DNA of 64,000 nucleotides. Origin: Axinella damicornis. Lineage: Eukaryota; Porifera; Demospongiae; Axinellida; Axinellidae. Position numbers and translations under genes: made by a program. The stretch spans positions 7,738,676 to 7,802,675 of the forward strand of contig OZ007517.1 in assembly GCA_963931865.1 (NCBI GenBank), written 5' to 3'. This document shows, one piece after another, positions 51,126-60,677 of this stretch (positions are counted from its first letter, which is position 1; each line of letters opens with the position of its first letter). The notes under the pieces are model-generated. The model worked only from the letters and a program-made list of their open reading frames with translations, did not search any database and was not told where the DNA came from.

Positions 51126-51468
51126 TACCGTATATTTTCGTGTTGAATAACGTTCGTGTAATAATTATTCGTGTTGAAAAATTTTCGCAAACTCAAGCAA
51201 AGTGAACTCGCGAATACGTGTCAAGCCATAGCGACGAGGAGTACGAACGAGAATGCTGCGTTCGAGGCTACCATGGGTATCAGGAGATCTGGGAGGCAGC
51301 TGTTTGTGACCGCAAACCAAGAAACCGTACTGATTGACACGCCGTGGCAGTGTTGAAGGACAGCGTCATCATAGGACACATTACCAAAAAAAAATCGCGA
51401 GATAAATTTTCCCGATTGGAGGCATTCGCGAAAATATTTTAACAACGAAAATAACCCAATATACGGTA
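51126..51468. mobile_element. MITE with TACCGTATATT ends
   Basis: Left TACCGTATATTTTCGTGTTG and right CAACGAAAATAACCCAATAT plus ACGGTA are imperfect inverses, with TTCGCG-rich subterminal sequence. The interior 51215-51355 is higher in GC and open in one frame. Confidence 0.65.
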
Positions 51469-51680
51469 TAAGATGTAGTGCTGAGGTCATACGTTGGTTT
51501 ATATGTTACATTAAGGTTACGGGTTACAGTTTGCTATTGTGCATGCGCGATGTGCGCTTGCGGTTTACAGTCAACAGTGGAATGTGTGTGCGACTGTGGC
51601 GTCAGTTTTTTCTCGCTGAAGTACCATCTAACCGTATATTAGACTGGACTTCAATTCTACGATGAAAGGGGAAGGGCGGC

Positions 51681-51974
51681 TCAAAAAGTTTTACCAAGAT
51701 AAACATCCTGATCGTGAGATACTGCACGTTCTACTTGCCTGATCGGGCAAAAGCGAATGGTTTTGTGGTATGAACGACCATCACTTGTTTTTCCGATGGC
51801 AGTGAAGCGAACTGGCTCTGAACAACCCTCCAGTCGGTTGAAAACTTCACATGGATGCTGCCAAGCTGGCCTGTTAGCCCCTTCGACGCCAAAGTTCGCC
51901 AACTCGACCTTGAACTTTGATGCCACTGCCTGTGTTGGCATGTTGTACTCAGGCACTACGATCATGGTACTCAT
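51681..51974 (-). CDS. Unrecognised 97-codon ORF
   Basis: Starts MSTMIVVPEYNMPTQAVASK, with a mixed, protein-like composition (EVFNRLEGCSEPVRFTAIGK). I know no family for it and see no neighbouring exon. It lies 170 bases right of a solo TTAAGGTTACGGG transposon end (51513), so it may be transposon cargo. Could be chance. Confidence 0.2.
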   Translation of the reverse strand: MSTMIVVPEYNMPTQAVASKFKVELANFGVEGANRPAWQHPCEVFNRLEGCSEPVRFTAIGKTSDGRSYHKTIRFCPIRQVERAVSHDQDVYLGKTF

Positions 51975-52671
51975 ATGCTGTTATACGTCGTTTTTGTCAT
52001 AATAATCCAATCAGTGCGACTGCAGTCAGTTGATTCCGGCCCGCTAACCTCGTCTACTGCTTGTACTTCTATCTGTTTGGTTGTAACTGTGCAGGAGAGC
52101 AGCAAACGCAACTTCAGACAGTCCTCAAAGCTTGTACCTAGAAATTTGAAAGATCACACGTGACAGCTGTAATTTAGATCAGATTGGCTCTAACGGATTT
52201 TGAGTAGAGCAGTGGTCCAAAGTCTCCTTTTCCCAGTGCGGTCATGTGAGTCAATCCGTGCTGGGGAAAATTCGAGGGGCTAGCCCACTACACTGGCTGT
52301 GTACTGAGTGCATGACATGAGACCGTGCACGCGCTGTGCATTGCATGTTTGTGTCTTTGTGTATGCAATCACCTAGCATAGCACTAGCAGTGCACTACGG
52401 ATTTCTCGGAAGCAGCAGCAATCGGCAAATCCCACAGATGGTCTGCGCGCTCCAAGTCATTCAAGCACTACTGCTGTGTTCTGTTTGTTGTACCTGCAGC
52501 TACTCCCACGAAGAGATTGCTCCTGCTCACTAAGAAACTCCGGGAGTAGTAGTAGTAAAGCCTTGCTAGAATGACTGTTGCGGTAGGGCACCATAGATAA
52601 TATACCTATACATGTTAAATAATGTGGTTGTCACACATAATATCATGACACATGTCCGGGTATGCACAGTA

Positions 52672-52810
52672 GTATAGTCTCTCGAAAATAAGCCCATGGG
52701 TGATGAACTTTTAGTGGCTGCTCAAAGAGGGGGGTGGGCGTATTTTTGCGAACATCTCTCTCGAAAATAGGCCCGGCATCCCAATTCGAAAGTAGGCCCA
52801 CCCAAGTACA
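52672..52810. repeat. Short repeat with TCTCGAAAATA(A/G)GCCC motifs
   Basis: TCTCTCGAAAATAAGCCCAT and TCTCTCGAAAATAGGCCCGG occur 75 bases apart, followed by a third diverged copy (TTCGAAAGTAGGCCCA). Looks like the remains of an inverted-repeat element end. Confidence 0.45.
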
Positions 52811-53222
52811 TGTACATAACATGTAAATATATGAGTACCATTAGATGGTGAGTGTTCGTGGTCACGTGTGTTTTGACACGAGTGTGCATGAACCTGCAGT
52901 GAAAGTGGAGCTATGCACTGTTAGAGAAGCAGCTACATGTAGGGCAGCAGCAAACGATTTGGGCTACAGTCAGAGCAGTGCTGCTCTTTTGTGAAAATAA
53001 ACTTTTTCAAAAATATATTCATGAACTGGTACTGCACTATTAATTAAATTCCTCGGTGACACTCCTCCGAACCAGGATCTGGCTTTGCCAGATGGCAGCA
53101 GTATCTATAGGATTTCCAGCGCCTTTTAACAGTAATAATCATTGCAGCCACGATCCACGGAGGGAAGTGTCTTCCGCCTATTGTGCAAGGGGGGTCGAGG
53201 GAAAGCTCGCTAGTACTAGCTA

Positions 53223-53257
53223 TAGTCTCGCGGGGCGGGTCTGGCCCCGCGAGACTA
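53223..53257. mobile_element. 35-bp inverted-repeat element with 9-bp duplication
   Basis: TAGTCTCGCGGGGC, a 7-base spacer, GCCCCGCGAGACTA. Flanking TACTAGCTA (53214-53222) and TAATAGCTA (53258-53266) match at 8 of 9. Same end type as 17369-18096. Confidence 0.65.
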
Positions 53258-53376
53258 TAATAGCTAGCTGTCACCTAGTGAATCTTGCAATGGATGCAGA
53301 CAATTTTTCCGGAGACGAGGGAACGAATGATTAATACTGTAGGAACATTCAACGTTAATAGTCTAGTCTACTATAC

Positions 53377-53526
53377 CTTGCCGAAACGAGTCTTCTTGTA
53401 GACTAGCTGTCCCTTTTCCACCGAAAAATTCTTTCCCTCGTTCTGCATCTGATTCCATGTGAGGCCCTCGGGAACGTTCCTAGTACTCAAGAACCGAAGG
53501 ATTCTATCGTACTGAACTTGATCCAT
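53377..53526 (-). CDS. First coding exon of the integrase-zinc-finger gene
   Basis: Starts at ATG 53526 (MDQVQYDRILRFLSTRNVPE; an upstream in-frame ATG exists at 53580) and ends at donor AAG/GTATAG. The peptide, ending VEKGQLVYKKTRFGK, is the segment that normally precedes the H2C2 zinc module in KRBA2-like and Gypsy-integrase-like proteins. Its phase 0 donor fits the phase 0 acceptor of 45438 exactly. The implied intron is about 7.9 kb and full of transposon relics. Confidence 0.6.
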
Positions 53527-53825
53527 TATGTGCTCTGCTATAGTTTGAATCGCGGATGGGATACAGCGCATATTATACATGTAGGCCTATCAGGGGAATC
53601 TACCTGGGGAACCCCCTGCTAGCTACGGTTGCACAACAGCAGCGTCATGCAAAGTGACACCGCAAGATGGGTAAATTATCCACAATCATATCTCGACTGT
53701 GGTGTCTGTGGTGTCATACTGTCAATTGTAGTAATCCACAGTGAAACATGAGGCTACTGCCTGGTGGTTGTGTATGTTTCAGTTTCAGTGGTCTTGGGTA
53801 CTCTACTTGCGGTATCGAGGTCTGC

Positions 53826-53940
53826 TTACTCCATGTTGACCGTGGACAAAACTCACACCATACACATTGGTTAAATGCTTTCTACTACTTTACGTGTAGC
53901 TATAGCAGGTCTATATGACTCAGTGATGCATTAGTTATGA
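53826..53940. repeat. Empty-site copy of the repeat disrupted at 45788
   Basis: CCATGTTGACCGTGGACAAA..CTACTACTTTACG runs directly into TGTAGCTATAGCAGG.CTATATGACTCAGTG, whereas at 45720-46600 the two halves are separated by 761 bases. This is a related repeat copy without the insertion. Confidence 0.75.
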
Positions 53941-56334
53941 TGTATGAACAGTTTTAAAGCATACTGATTATAGCGGCTAAGCCTTCTGATGTGCAAAACT
54001 TTGTGTAGCTAGCTACTTTCAAGCAGATCATGGGTTGTGGCAGCTAATGCTTATTGAAATGGTTAGATATCAGCATATACATGGTATGCTGGAAGTGCAG
54101 TGTATGCCTACATAAGAGATATATTGGCCTTGGTCGAGGTAGCTATGCTAGGATGTCATAACATCATGGGTTTTTTTGTTTTGACTGAGACAATTTGAGG
54201 CATCGGTTACAAGAAAGTAGCTTTGGCTTATTCACAGAAGCAAGCTAGCAATATAGCTAGCTAGCTACATGCATTATTGAAAATTCAAATACATAGGAAG
54301 CTAAATTAAATAACCGTTACCTAATTGTTCCAAGTCATGACTCAGTACTAGTCATTTGAGATTCATAGGCCCTGCCCACAAGTGATGAATCATTGCATCC
54401 CTTTGTCATAGATGATTCAGAGACATCCAGTAGTTTTCTCAATTTCTGGTGAAAGTTGGAGAATGCGTACGAAGCAATGATCATGCAGCACAATGGGGCC
54501 AAGAGAGATGTGGGTCATCTAATATAGAGGAGCACAAAGGCAGTGACTGCTATTGAAGGTCTATGACTTGATGTGAGCTAGTTGAAGTAACAAGGAGTGC
54601 CAGTGCAATATGGTTGCTACTGCCTTCATCTTGCAATTGGCAGTATGATGCAATCAGGAATCAGCTGTGAATCGTGTTGTTGTGTGCTAGCTACAACGGC
54701 TTCATGTTAAGTGCATGTTAATCACCCCTGAATCGGTACTGATTGTTTGCAATGATAGCTATATTCCTTGAGACTGGAATACCATTGAAGTTGTTACATA
54801 TACAAGGCTGGGAATTAATTGGCATGAAAAAAGATGTGTAAATGGACAATCTGTGCAGAGCACGTATCTGTGGTCTAAGTGAACCTCCCCACCCTTGTAG
54901 CAAACGTTGATGTACTCCATTCGCTACAATTTCAACTTACGTAGCCCAGGCATTTGAGTGTCAAAATTGTACCGTCAAACGTTTTACTGGTTGTATTGAG
55001 TAGGTACAGCAACTGCTGAATCCTGTTCATGCATGAGAACTGTATTATGATGATGATATGAAAAGAGATTCATACGGATGGGATGGGTAATGCCATATCG
55101 CTCCTTGCTTTCTTCGAGAGGAGGAATATATGACAGGCGATATCACTGTAAATCCCTTTTAGTTTTAATTTTGGGAGAAGCTTTCTTGGTCATTACTTTT
55201 TTTTGAATAAAATGCATAGCTTAGGATTGATGACTTTGTAATAAGTAACGGTATGTCGGCTGCACGATCTGTGACTAACTCTGCCGCCATGGGATTAAAC
55301 AAGTGTGTAGACTGCAGGGTGTGGTTATAGGGGTGGGTTAGGTCTGTATAAAACTGTGTAGCATACGGATGCTAAAAGCTGTCACTAACAGCACGTCAAA
55401 GACCATACACTAGTTTATGGCAAGAGTGCATGGGTTTGTTGTTTGCTTAAGTACCTTGTCTAATCCCACTGAGTGTTCCGCCTTATTAGGCTACCACCCT
55501 AGGAAGGCTTACGCTTACTAGAGAATGACCTAGCTCTCATTGTCAAATTCAACTTACAAGGTAAGTATAAATACAACCTGGATTGCATTCCTTTTCACTA
55601 AATTTTAATAGGGCCTTCTGTACTAGATCACACTCCCTTACTCTTCTTTGTAGTCAGTCAAGAATAAATGCTTTTAGATATTCTTTTTTGTACATTGTTC
55701 ATACCTTCTACAGCGTCTCTCCGTAGCTCTTCAGAGAGGGAACGCTGTTTCAGTGATGGGGTCTGTGGGGGGTCGGTCAGGTCTGGACCTAACAGTGTGT
55801 GTGTCCCCTTTTGTAATTTGTGAATGTATTGATTTTGCTTTTTTTTTTTGTGTGTGTAGAAGTTGAAGTTGTGTTTCGTGTGCCCCTTCAAGTTGTTTGT
55901 ATTTTTGTATCATTTTATTTTGTTTGTACTATTTTTTCCTTTCTGTAGTTGCTGTTTTGTGAATAAGTAGTTTAGTGTGTCCAGCTGTTTCTAGTTTATT
56001 TCTATTCTGCAAGCAGAATTAAGTACTCAATTGTTCTTTTGTATGGAATGAGCTTCCTTTGACATAGCTAATGCCCCATCCCTTTACTGTTCAATTAATT
56101 TTATCCCGTGTAGATATGCCCTAAATTATTGCTTTTGTTTTAGTTCTTGTATCACTTGTCTGCTGTATCGTTCTATTTGTAAGGGGGGGGTACGTATATA
56201 GGACTACCTTTAGTACAACCCTTTCCAGTGTGGATAAAATTCAAATTCAAAAAAATACGTGAAACACAATCCATTGCAGTATGGGTCCGGTGTATATACG
56301 TTGTCAGTGTCTTTGGCAGTCGACATGTGTGACC
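53941..56334. other. Non-coding, no gene recognised
   Basis: AT-rich sequence without recognisable exons or clear inverted repeats. ORFs at 55658-55913 (minus) are lysine-rich readings of T tracts and are not called. Confidence 0.45.
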
Positions 56335-56716
56335 CTATAGAGAGAGAGTCCCACTGCTGGCACCATTGATAACCTCACAGTGAAGGGTATTTTCTGTAGT
56401 TAATAGTTGCATACAGCTGTGTTATCTTGCACTTTACCGTAAGCTTCTATAGCTACAACATTATTGGATTGTGAAGCTCAATCATCATGATCAGTGTACA
56501 TGTAGCCCAGGTGGCAGAAGTACTGAGGAAGAAGTACAGTAAGTGCATGCATGCGTGTTCAATTGTTGGTGGCTACACATGCACCTGAACAACAGTAATC
56601 CAATCAGTTTACCTCCTAATAGCCGATTAAGGGTATCATAGGTGCAGTCCCAAACAACACTTAATTTGCACTTTCCAGTTACTGCGCTGTGCACCTGCAC
56701 AGGCACTTCTGCACAA
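56335..56716 (-). CDS. Possible two-exon gene fragment, unidentified
   Basis: Exon 56716-56613 (acceptor AACAG, donor GTAAAC) reads CAEVPVQVHSAVTGKCKL, then VVWDCTYDTLNRLLG. It exits in phase 1 into exon 56393-56335 (acceptor CTACAG), which reads NTLHCEVINGASSGTLSL and stops at TAG. Phases fit and the composition is protein-like with four Cys, but no upstream exon or family is recognised. Confidence 0.3.
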
Positions 56717-56799
56717 CTGTTCACTCTACACCGGAGTTCTTGTTAGCTACAAAGAATCGTCTACAGCTGTTTGACATACTACATACCTACATCCTATAG

Positions 56800-57023
56800 T
56801 CAGAGAGGACAAATAATCAACATGCCTGCTACACTGCATAATGGTCCAACTGTCCTGGCTAGCAAGCCTGGAGAGAGGAATCCCGCAGCATCCAACGAAA
56901 GAACAAAAGGCATATATAGCCTGTTTGAACCGGTAGCTACTGTTATGATGAAGCAGAAAGATTATGGCTCACACTTAATGCTTGCCACCGAACTTGAAAG
57001 TATTAGCTACACAGTTCCAGGTG
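56800..57023 (+). CDS. Possible internal exon, unidentified
   Basis: Acceptor CCTATAG, donor CCAG/GTGTGC, open throughout; contains NMPATLHNGPTVLASKPGER and KQKDYGSHLMLATELESI. A second open exon-like stretch at 57706-57930 (DPRTQSSLAVMGDRSEMQLL... to TGA) might belong to the same gene, with a LINE relic in the intron. Function unknown. Confidence 0.25.
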
Positions 57024-57029
57024 TGCTTA

Positions 57030-57545
57030 CTTCCCTTTACTTGGTCTGATCACATCAAACACATCTGTACTACAAATGCCAGGAAACTTGTTACCAGTTG
57101 TATAGTCAATTCAGCTAGGCTGACACTAAAACAATATACTCATCTATGTCACCTGCATAATATTATGACCCCATCATGATTGAGTATAATATTGCTTGTC
57201 AACTCTGAAGTAATAAAGATTCACGATAATTATTGGAAGATGTGCAAAAGTTTGCCTGCAAAGTTTGCCTCAAGCAATGGAATTTAGACTGTATCGCAGT
57301 ATGTATGCTTAGTTTGCTTGGCCTTCCCCCTTTGACACTGCCATATTTGAAATTGCACGGTTACATATATTTTCCACCAGGTCATGTATTACACTAAGTC
57401 TTCTTATTCCACTAGAAATTGTTGACCTTTTACCAGACTTCGAAGCTTCATTCCTTAAGCTTTGTGCCTATAGTGTTATCAGTTTATGGAACAACTTGCC
57501 TCAGTCCATTATTATGGATGCTTTCTCCATTGTTAACATGTTTAT
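57030..57545 (+). pseudogene. Decayed LINE fragment
   Basis: TWSDHIKHICTTNARKLV near 57040-57090 and, in another frame, AYSVISLWNNLPQSII near 57465-57515 match the reverse-transcriptase palm-to-C-terminal pattern (SW..HI..IC.KARK; WN.LP) of non-LTR retrotransposons. Stops and frameshifts separate the two pieces. Confidence 0.55.
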
Positions 57546-57998
57546 TGTTTCAAGAAACTGTTACATCCATTTAGGCCCATGTTCAGATTAGCTTGATATA
57601 ATTATAGCAAGAGTTCATAACAATAAGAGTGTGCAACTGCCATAATTATGCATGGTTTCCACTACCACCGGACCATCTCGGCAGGGACACTATATGGTGG
57701 ACCCGAGGACCCAAAGTTCTTTAGCTGTTATGGGAGACAGATCAGAAATGCAACTACTACAAGCCAAAACTTTCCATTGCCTGGAGTATGCAAGTCAGCT
57801 TGGCACAATCGGAAGACAATTTCAGCATCCAGCATTATACTCTAGCTTGTCTTCATCACTTTTCTCCAGCCCCTCGTTTGCTAAGTTGGGCATTCACACA
57901 CTACACAAGGTTACAAAGAAAAGCACTTGACCTTTCTATAGCACTAGCACTGCACTTTGAACTTTAATTAGTTTAATAACATTATAACTGTATCAATC

Positions 57999-58041
57999 TA
58001 GCCTAGTTCCCAGGATTACGGCCAGCTGGGAACGAGGCAAA
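57999..58041. mobile_element. Short TAGCCT-type inverted-repeat element
   Basis: TAGCCTAGTTCCCAG at the left and CTGGGAACGAGGCA at the right. Flanks GTATCAATC and GTATTAATC match at 8 of 9, with one extra base at the right border. Confidence 0.55.
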
Positions 58042-58159
58042 GTATTAATCCAGTTGTGCAAAGCTGACTTGCCTACTCAAGGTAACAGAATATACCCAGG
58101 TTTTGCATTAGCACAGGTTGCTTGTAGTTGCATTTCTGTCTCCTGTAAAGCTGAAGATC

Positions 58160-58222
58160 CTTGGGTCCCCGGGTCCTCGGATCCCGGGTCCCCAGGTCTC
58201 GGTCCGGGACCCTGGGTCCTTA
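58160..58222. repeat. GGGTCC-rich imperfect repeat
   Basis: Repeated GGGTCCCCGGGTCC / GGGACC words in both orientations, locally palindromic and GC-rich. About 220 bases beyond the stop codon of the glycosyltransferase gene. Confidence 0.7.
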
Positions 58223-58438
58223 ATTGGTCCCATAGCAGTATAATGAGGTGGCAATCAGTGTGGCCCACATGTACATAGGCTGTGTAAACACTGTAGTAAT
58301 CACAATTTCACCTTACGTGGTGGAAACCATATGACAGTTGCATGCACACGCTTTTGATAAGAACTCTTGCTTATAGACAACTGAAGATATTTCATGTGCC
58401 TTTTGTAGAATGTATTCAGGGTTAAGCAGATCATGTGA

Positions 58439-59779
58439 TCAGCACTTTGAGGGCATCATACGCCTTCTCACATGAGCCACATATGCCATCTCTAAAGGAA
58501 ATTCTACACCTCTATAACCTCTTATATGTTCGAGACCCCTCTGACATCCTGTGTCCACAATAGCTGAAGAACGGTGGAATGATTTTCCTTCAGCTCCTTG
58601 TTCTCGATACACAAATGAAACAAGCTGGGCAGTAATGTTTCCATCTTTTCCCACCTCTCCTTTCAAGCCACAGTCTGGATAGTACATATACTCACGAAAG
58701 TGGCATGAGCCACATGAGCGACCACAGCATTTCTGCACATAGTGGTGAATTCTGCTCTTATTAATGACCCTTGGAATGAAGAACTCATCGACATCTAACA
58801 GCATGATATAGTCATACGTTCCTCGAAGTCGGTATATGCAGTCCTCATGGGCTAATACTTGCGAGTGATAGTAAACTTCACGATTGTTTAGCCACTGCTT
58901 CCACACATCTATAGTCACAAAACCTTCCTGTATCGCACGTTTCAGTTCTTCATTCTCAAATCCGGCACCTTCACTCGTGAAAGAGTCCTCTACAATCAGA
59001 TGAACATGGTCAAAGGCAATTGTCCTCTGGTATCGAAGCCACTCAGTCAACAGTGGTGGTGTTCCATACACAGGCGCACAACAAACAGCAACTGTGAACT
59101 GTTGGCCTCGAGGCAGGACTGGATGAGGAGCAGGAATCATCACCGGGCGCTCAGACTCAACACAGGTTGTTCTAGCATTCCTTCTGTATAGGACAAACCC
59201 CCTGCTGCCATTCTGCACAGGCATGTCAAAACAATTCACAAACACTGTGTCATGGGAAAGCTCTGGGTGAGCACCGTGTACCCAGCCTGTTTGTATCAAT
59301 GGATGTACTTCAAACTGCTTGTGATTGGTGTTCACATGTTGTCCGACGGCACATCCAGTAATCAAGTTTTGCTTCAGTATGGAAATTCGTACTTCTATCA
59401 AGAAAACCAGAGTATGCTTGTGACCACTACGTGATCTGTCGTCAAAATATGCTGATCTCACAATGATATCCCTCAATGAGAAATTCTGTGATGCACCATC
59501 GTACTCTTCACAGCCAGGGGGCAAGTATCCAGGTAAGACTGAGCTTTGTGAGGGAAGCTCAAGGGTTGGGGTGACAACTGGAGTGGCAACTGGATGCCAG
59601 CTATCAGGGCTCCGCAGCATTGAATACGTAAACGGTGAAGAGAAGTCGTACAAGAACACAATCCCGGCCACAATCACGGCGGAGCAAACCAGCACTACGA
59701 GAACTAACTGACGTTGTTCATTCATAGTTTCGGGTGCTTCTGCCAGGTTCTGGGCCTTATTTTTGGCAGTGCTCTGCAT
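58439..59779 (-). CDS. Glycosyltransferase family 92 (DUF23) protein, single exon
   Basis: A 446-residue type II membrane protein expected in the Golgi, transferring a sugar (galactose in characterised GT92 members) to glycans. Signal-anchor at about residues 25-44, then a Pro/Ser/Thr-rich stem. The GT92 domain covers roughly 225-430: VAVCCAPVYG at 230-239, LLTEWLRYQRTIAFDHVHLI at 243-262, HEDCIYR at 311-317, and YDYIMLLDVDEFFIP at 322-336 with the metal-binding DVD at 329-331. Cys-rich CCGRSCGSC follows at 351-359. Intronless. A slightly short end after VAHVRRR is possible but plausible. The start chosen is the first Met; another at residue 19 would keep the anchor. Confidence 0.9.
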   Translation of the reverse strand: MQSTAKNKAQNLAEAPETMNEQRQLVLVVLVCSAVIVAGIVFLYDFSSPFTYSMLRSPDSWHPVATPVVTPTLELPSQSSVLPGYLPPGCEEYDGASQNFSLRDIIVRSAYFDDRSRSGHKHTLVFLIEVRISILKQNLITGCAVGQHVNTNHKQFEVHPLIQTGWVHGAHPELSHDTVFVNCFDMPVQNGSRGFVLYRRNARTTCVESERPVMIPAPHPVLPRGQQFTVAVCCAPVYGTPPLLTEWLRYQRTIAFDHVHLIVEDSFTSEGAGFENEELKRAIQEGFVTIDVWKQWLNNREVYYHSQVLAHEDCIYRLRGTYDYIMLLDVDEFFIPRVINKSRIHHYVQKCCGRSCGSCHFREYMYYPDCGLKGEVGKDGNITAQLVSFVYREQGAEGKSFHRSSAIVDTGCQRGLEHIRGYRGVEFPLEMAYVAHVRRRMMPSKC

Positions 59780-59854
59780 GGTTACAACTGGAATATATTA
59801 GCATTTAGCGAACTTTGAACTTTTCACGCCCGTTTCGCCCAATCACTCTAGTAA

Positions 59855-59889
59855 TAGCCTCGTTCCCAGGCCGTCTGGGAACGAGGATA
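59855..59889. mobile_element. 35-bp TAGCCTCG inverted-repeat element
   Basis: TAGCCTCGTTCCCAG, 5 bases, then CTGGGAACGAGGATA. Flanking CTCTAGTAA and CTCAAGTAA (59846-59854, 59890-59898) match at 8 of 9. It lies about 75 bases upstream of the glycosyltransferase start codon. Confidence 0.7.
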
Positions 59890-60677
59890 CTCAAGTAATG
59901 GCCAACTGCGAATATTATGTAATCAGATCATGTGACCGTGATTGACAATTCAGCAGACCCACCCCTTCCGCAGATATAGAAGGATGCTACTGACCTAGTA
60001 GTGCACGTAAGTTGTAGTGAGTGTCTAGGATGTACTAAATGTCATAGTTAATGCAGACTGCTAGTCCATGCAAACTAGTCTTGTTCAAAGCTTTAACTGA
60101 CACTGTAGTAGACTAAGTAGTCCACCAGTCAGTCGCACCAACAGCCCAGTGATGAGAGCGGTCTGCCGGCTGTGTAGCCACTAGCTGGCATTGCACTGCA
60201 GTCTACTTTAGTCTGGATCCCATGCAGGGTCTGGGAGCCAGTACGCACACCCATGCTGCTCAGAGTCAGTTTCAAGTTTTGTAACTTCCCGGTGCAAGGT
60301 ATAGGCGTATAGAGTAAGTGTGGTGGTGTATGGACGGTGGGGGGTTGTCCCACTAATTCCTTCGCATAGTTGCTGAGAAGCACATCATCCTAGACCTGCA
60401 TAGAGTAAGGGCAGGGGTGTCCAGACGTTCCACTAACGTCTTACAAGCAACTGCGTAAAGAAATTTGTGGGTGTCCGGACAACCCCCACTGTCCGGACAT
60501 CCCCACACTCGAATACTGAATTCACTGCATACTGCTAGTTCTATTTTGCAAGTCAGTCTGCATGGCTCATGTCTAGAAATAACACAGAGTGACACACTGC
60601 AGGCTAGATAAAATGGCGGATACTGTAATCTTGTCTGTTTTGTCGTATAGGTTGATTTCTGAACACCGTGAGAGAAG
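59890..60677. other. Intergenic, divergent promoter region
   Basis: Separates two divergently transcribed genes, glycosyltransferase (-) and beta-helix receptor-like (+). Contains GTGTCCGGACAACCCCCA and CTGTCCGGACATCCCCAC around 60470-60506, two nearby copies of a TCCGGACA motif. No ORF is called; no clear TATA box. Confidence 0.45.

Noticed and set aside
55658..55913. Lys-rich minus-strand ORFs
   Set aside because: Driven by T tracts; no splice context or recognisable domain.
58140..58270. Collagen-like or Pro-rich peptide on the minus strand (GPGPRPGDPGSEDPG)
   Set aside because: Comes from the GGGTCC low-complexity repeat; no exon borders.
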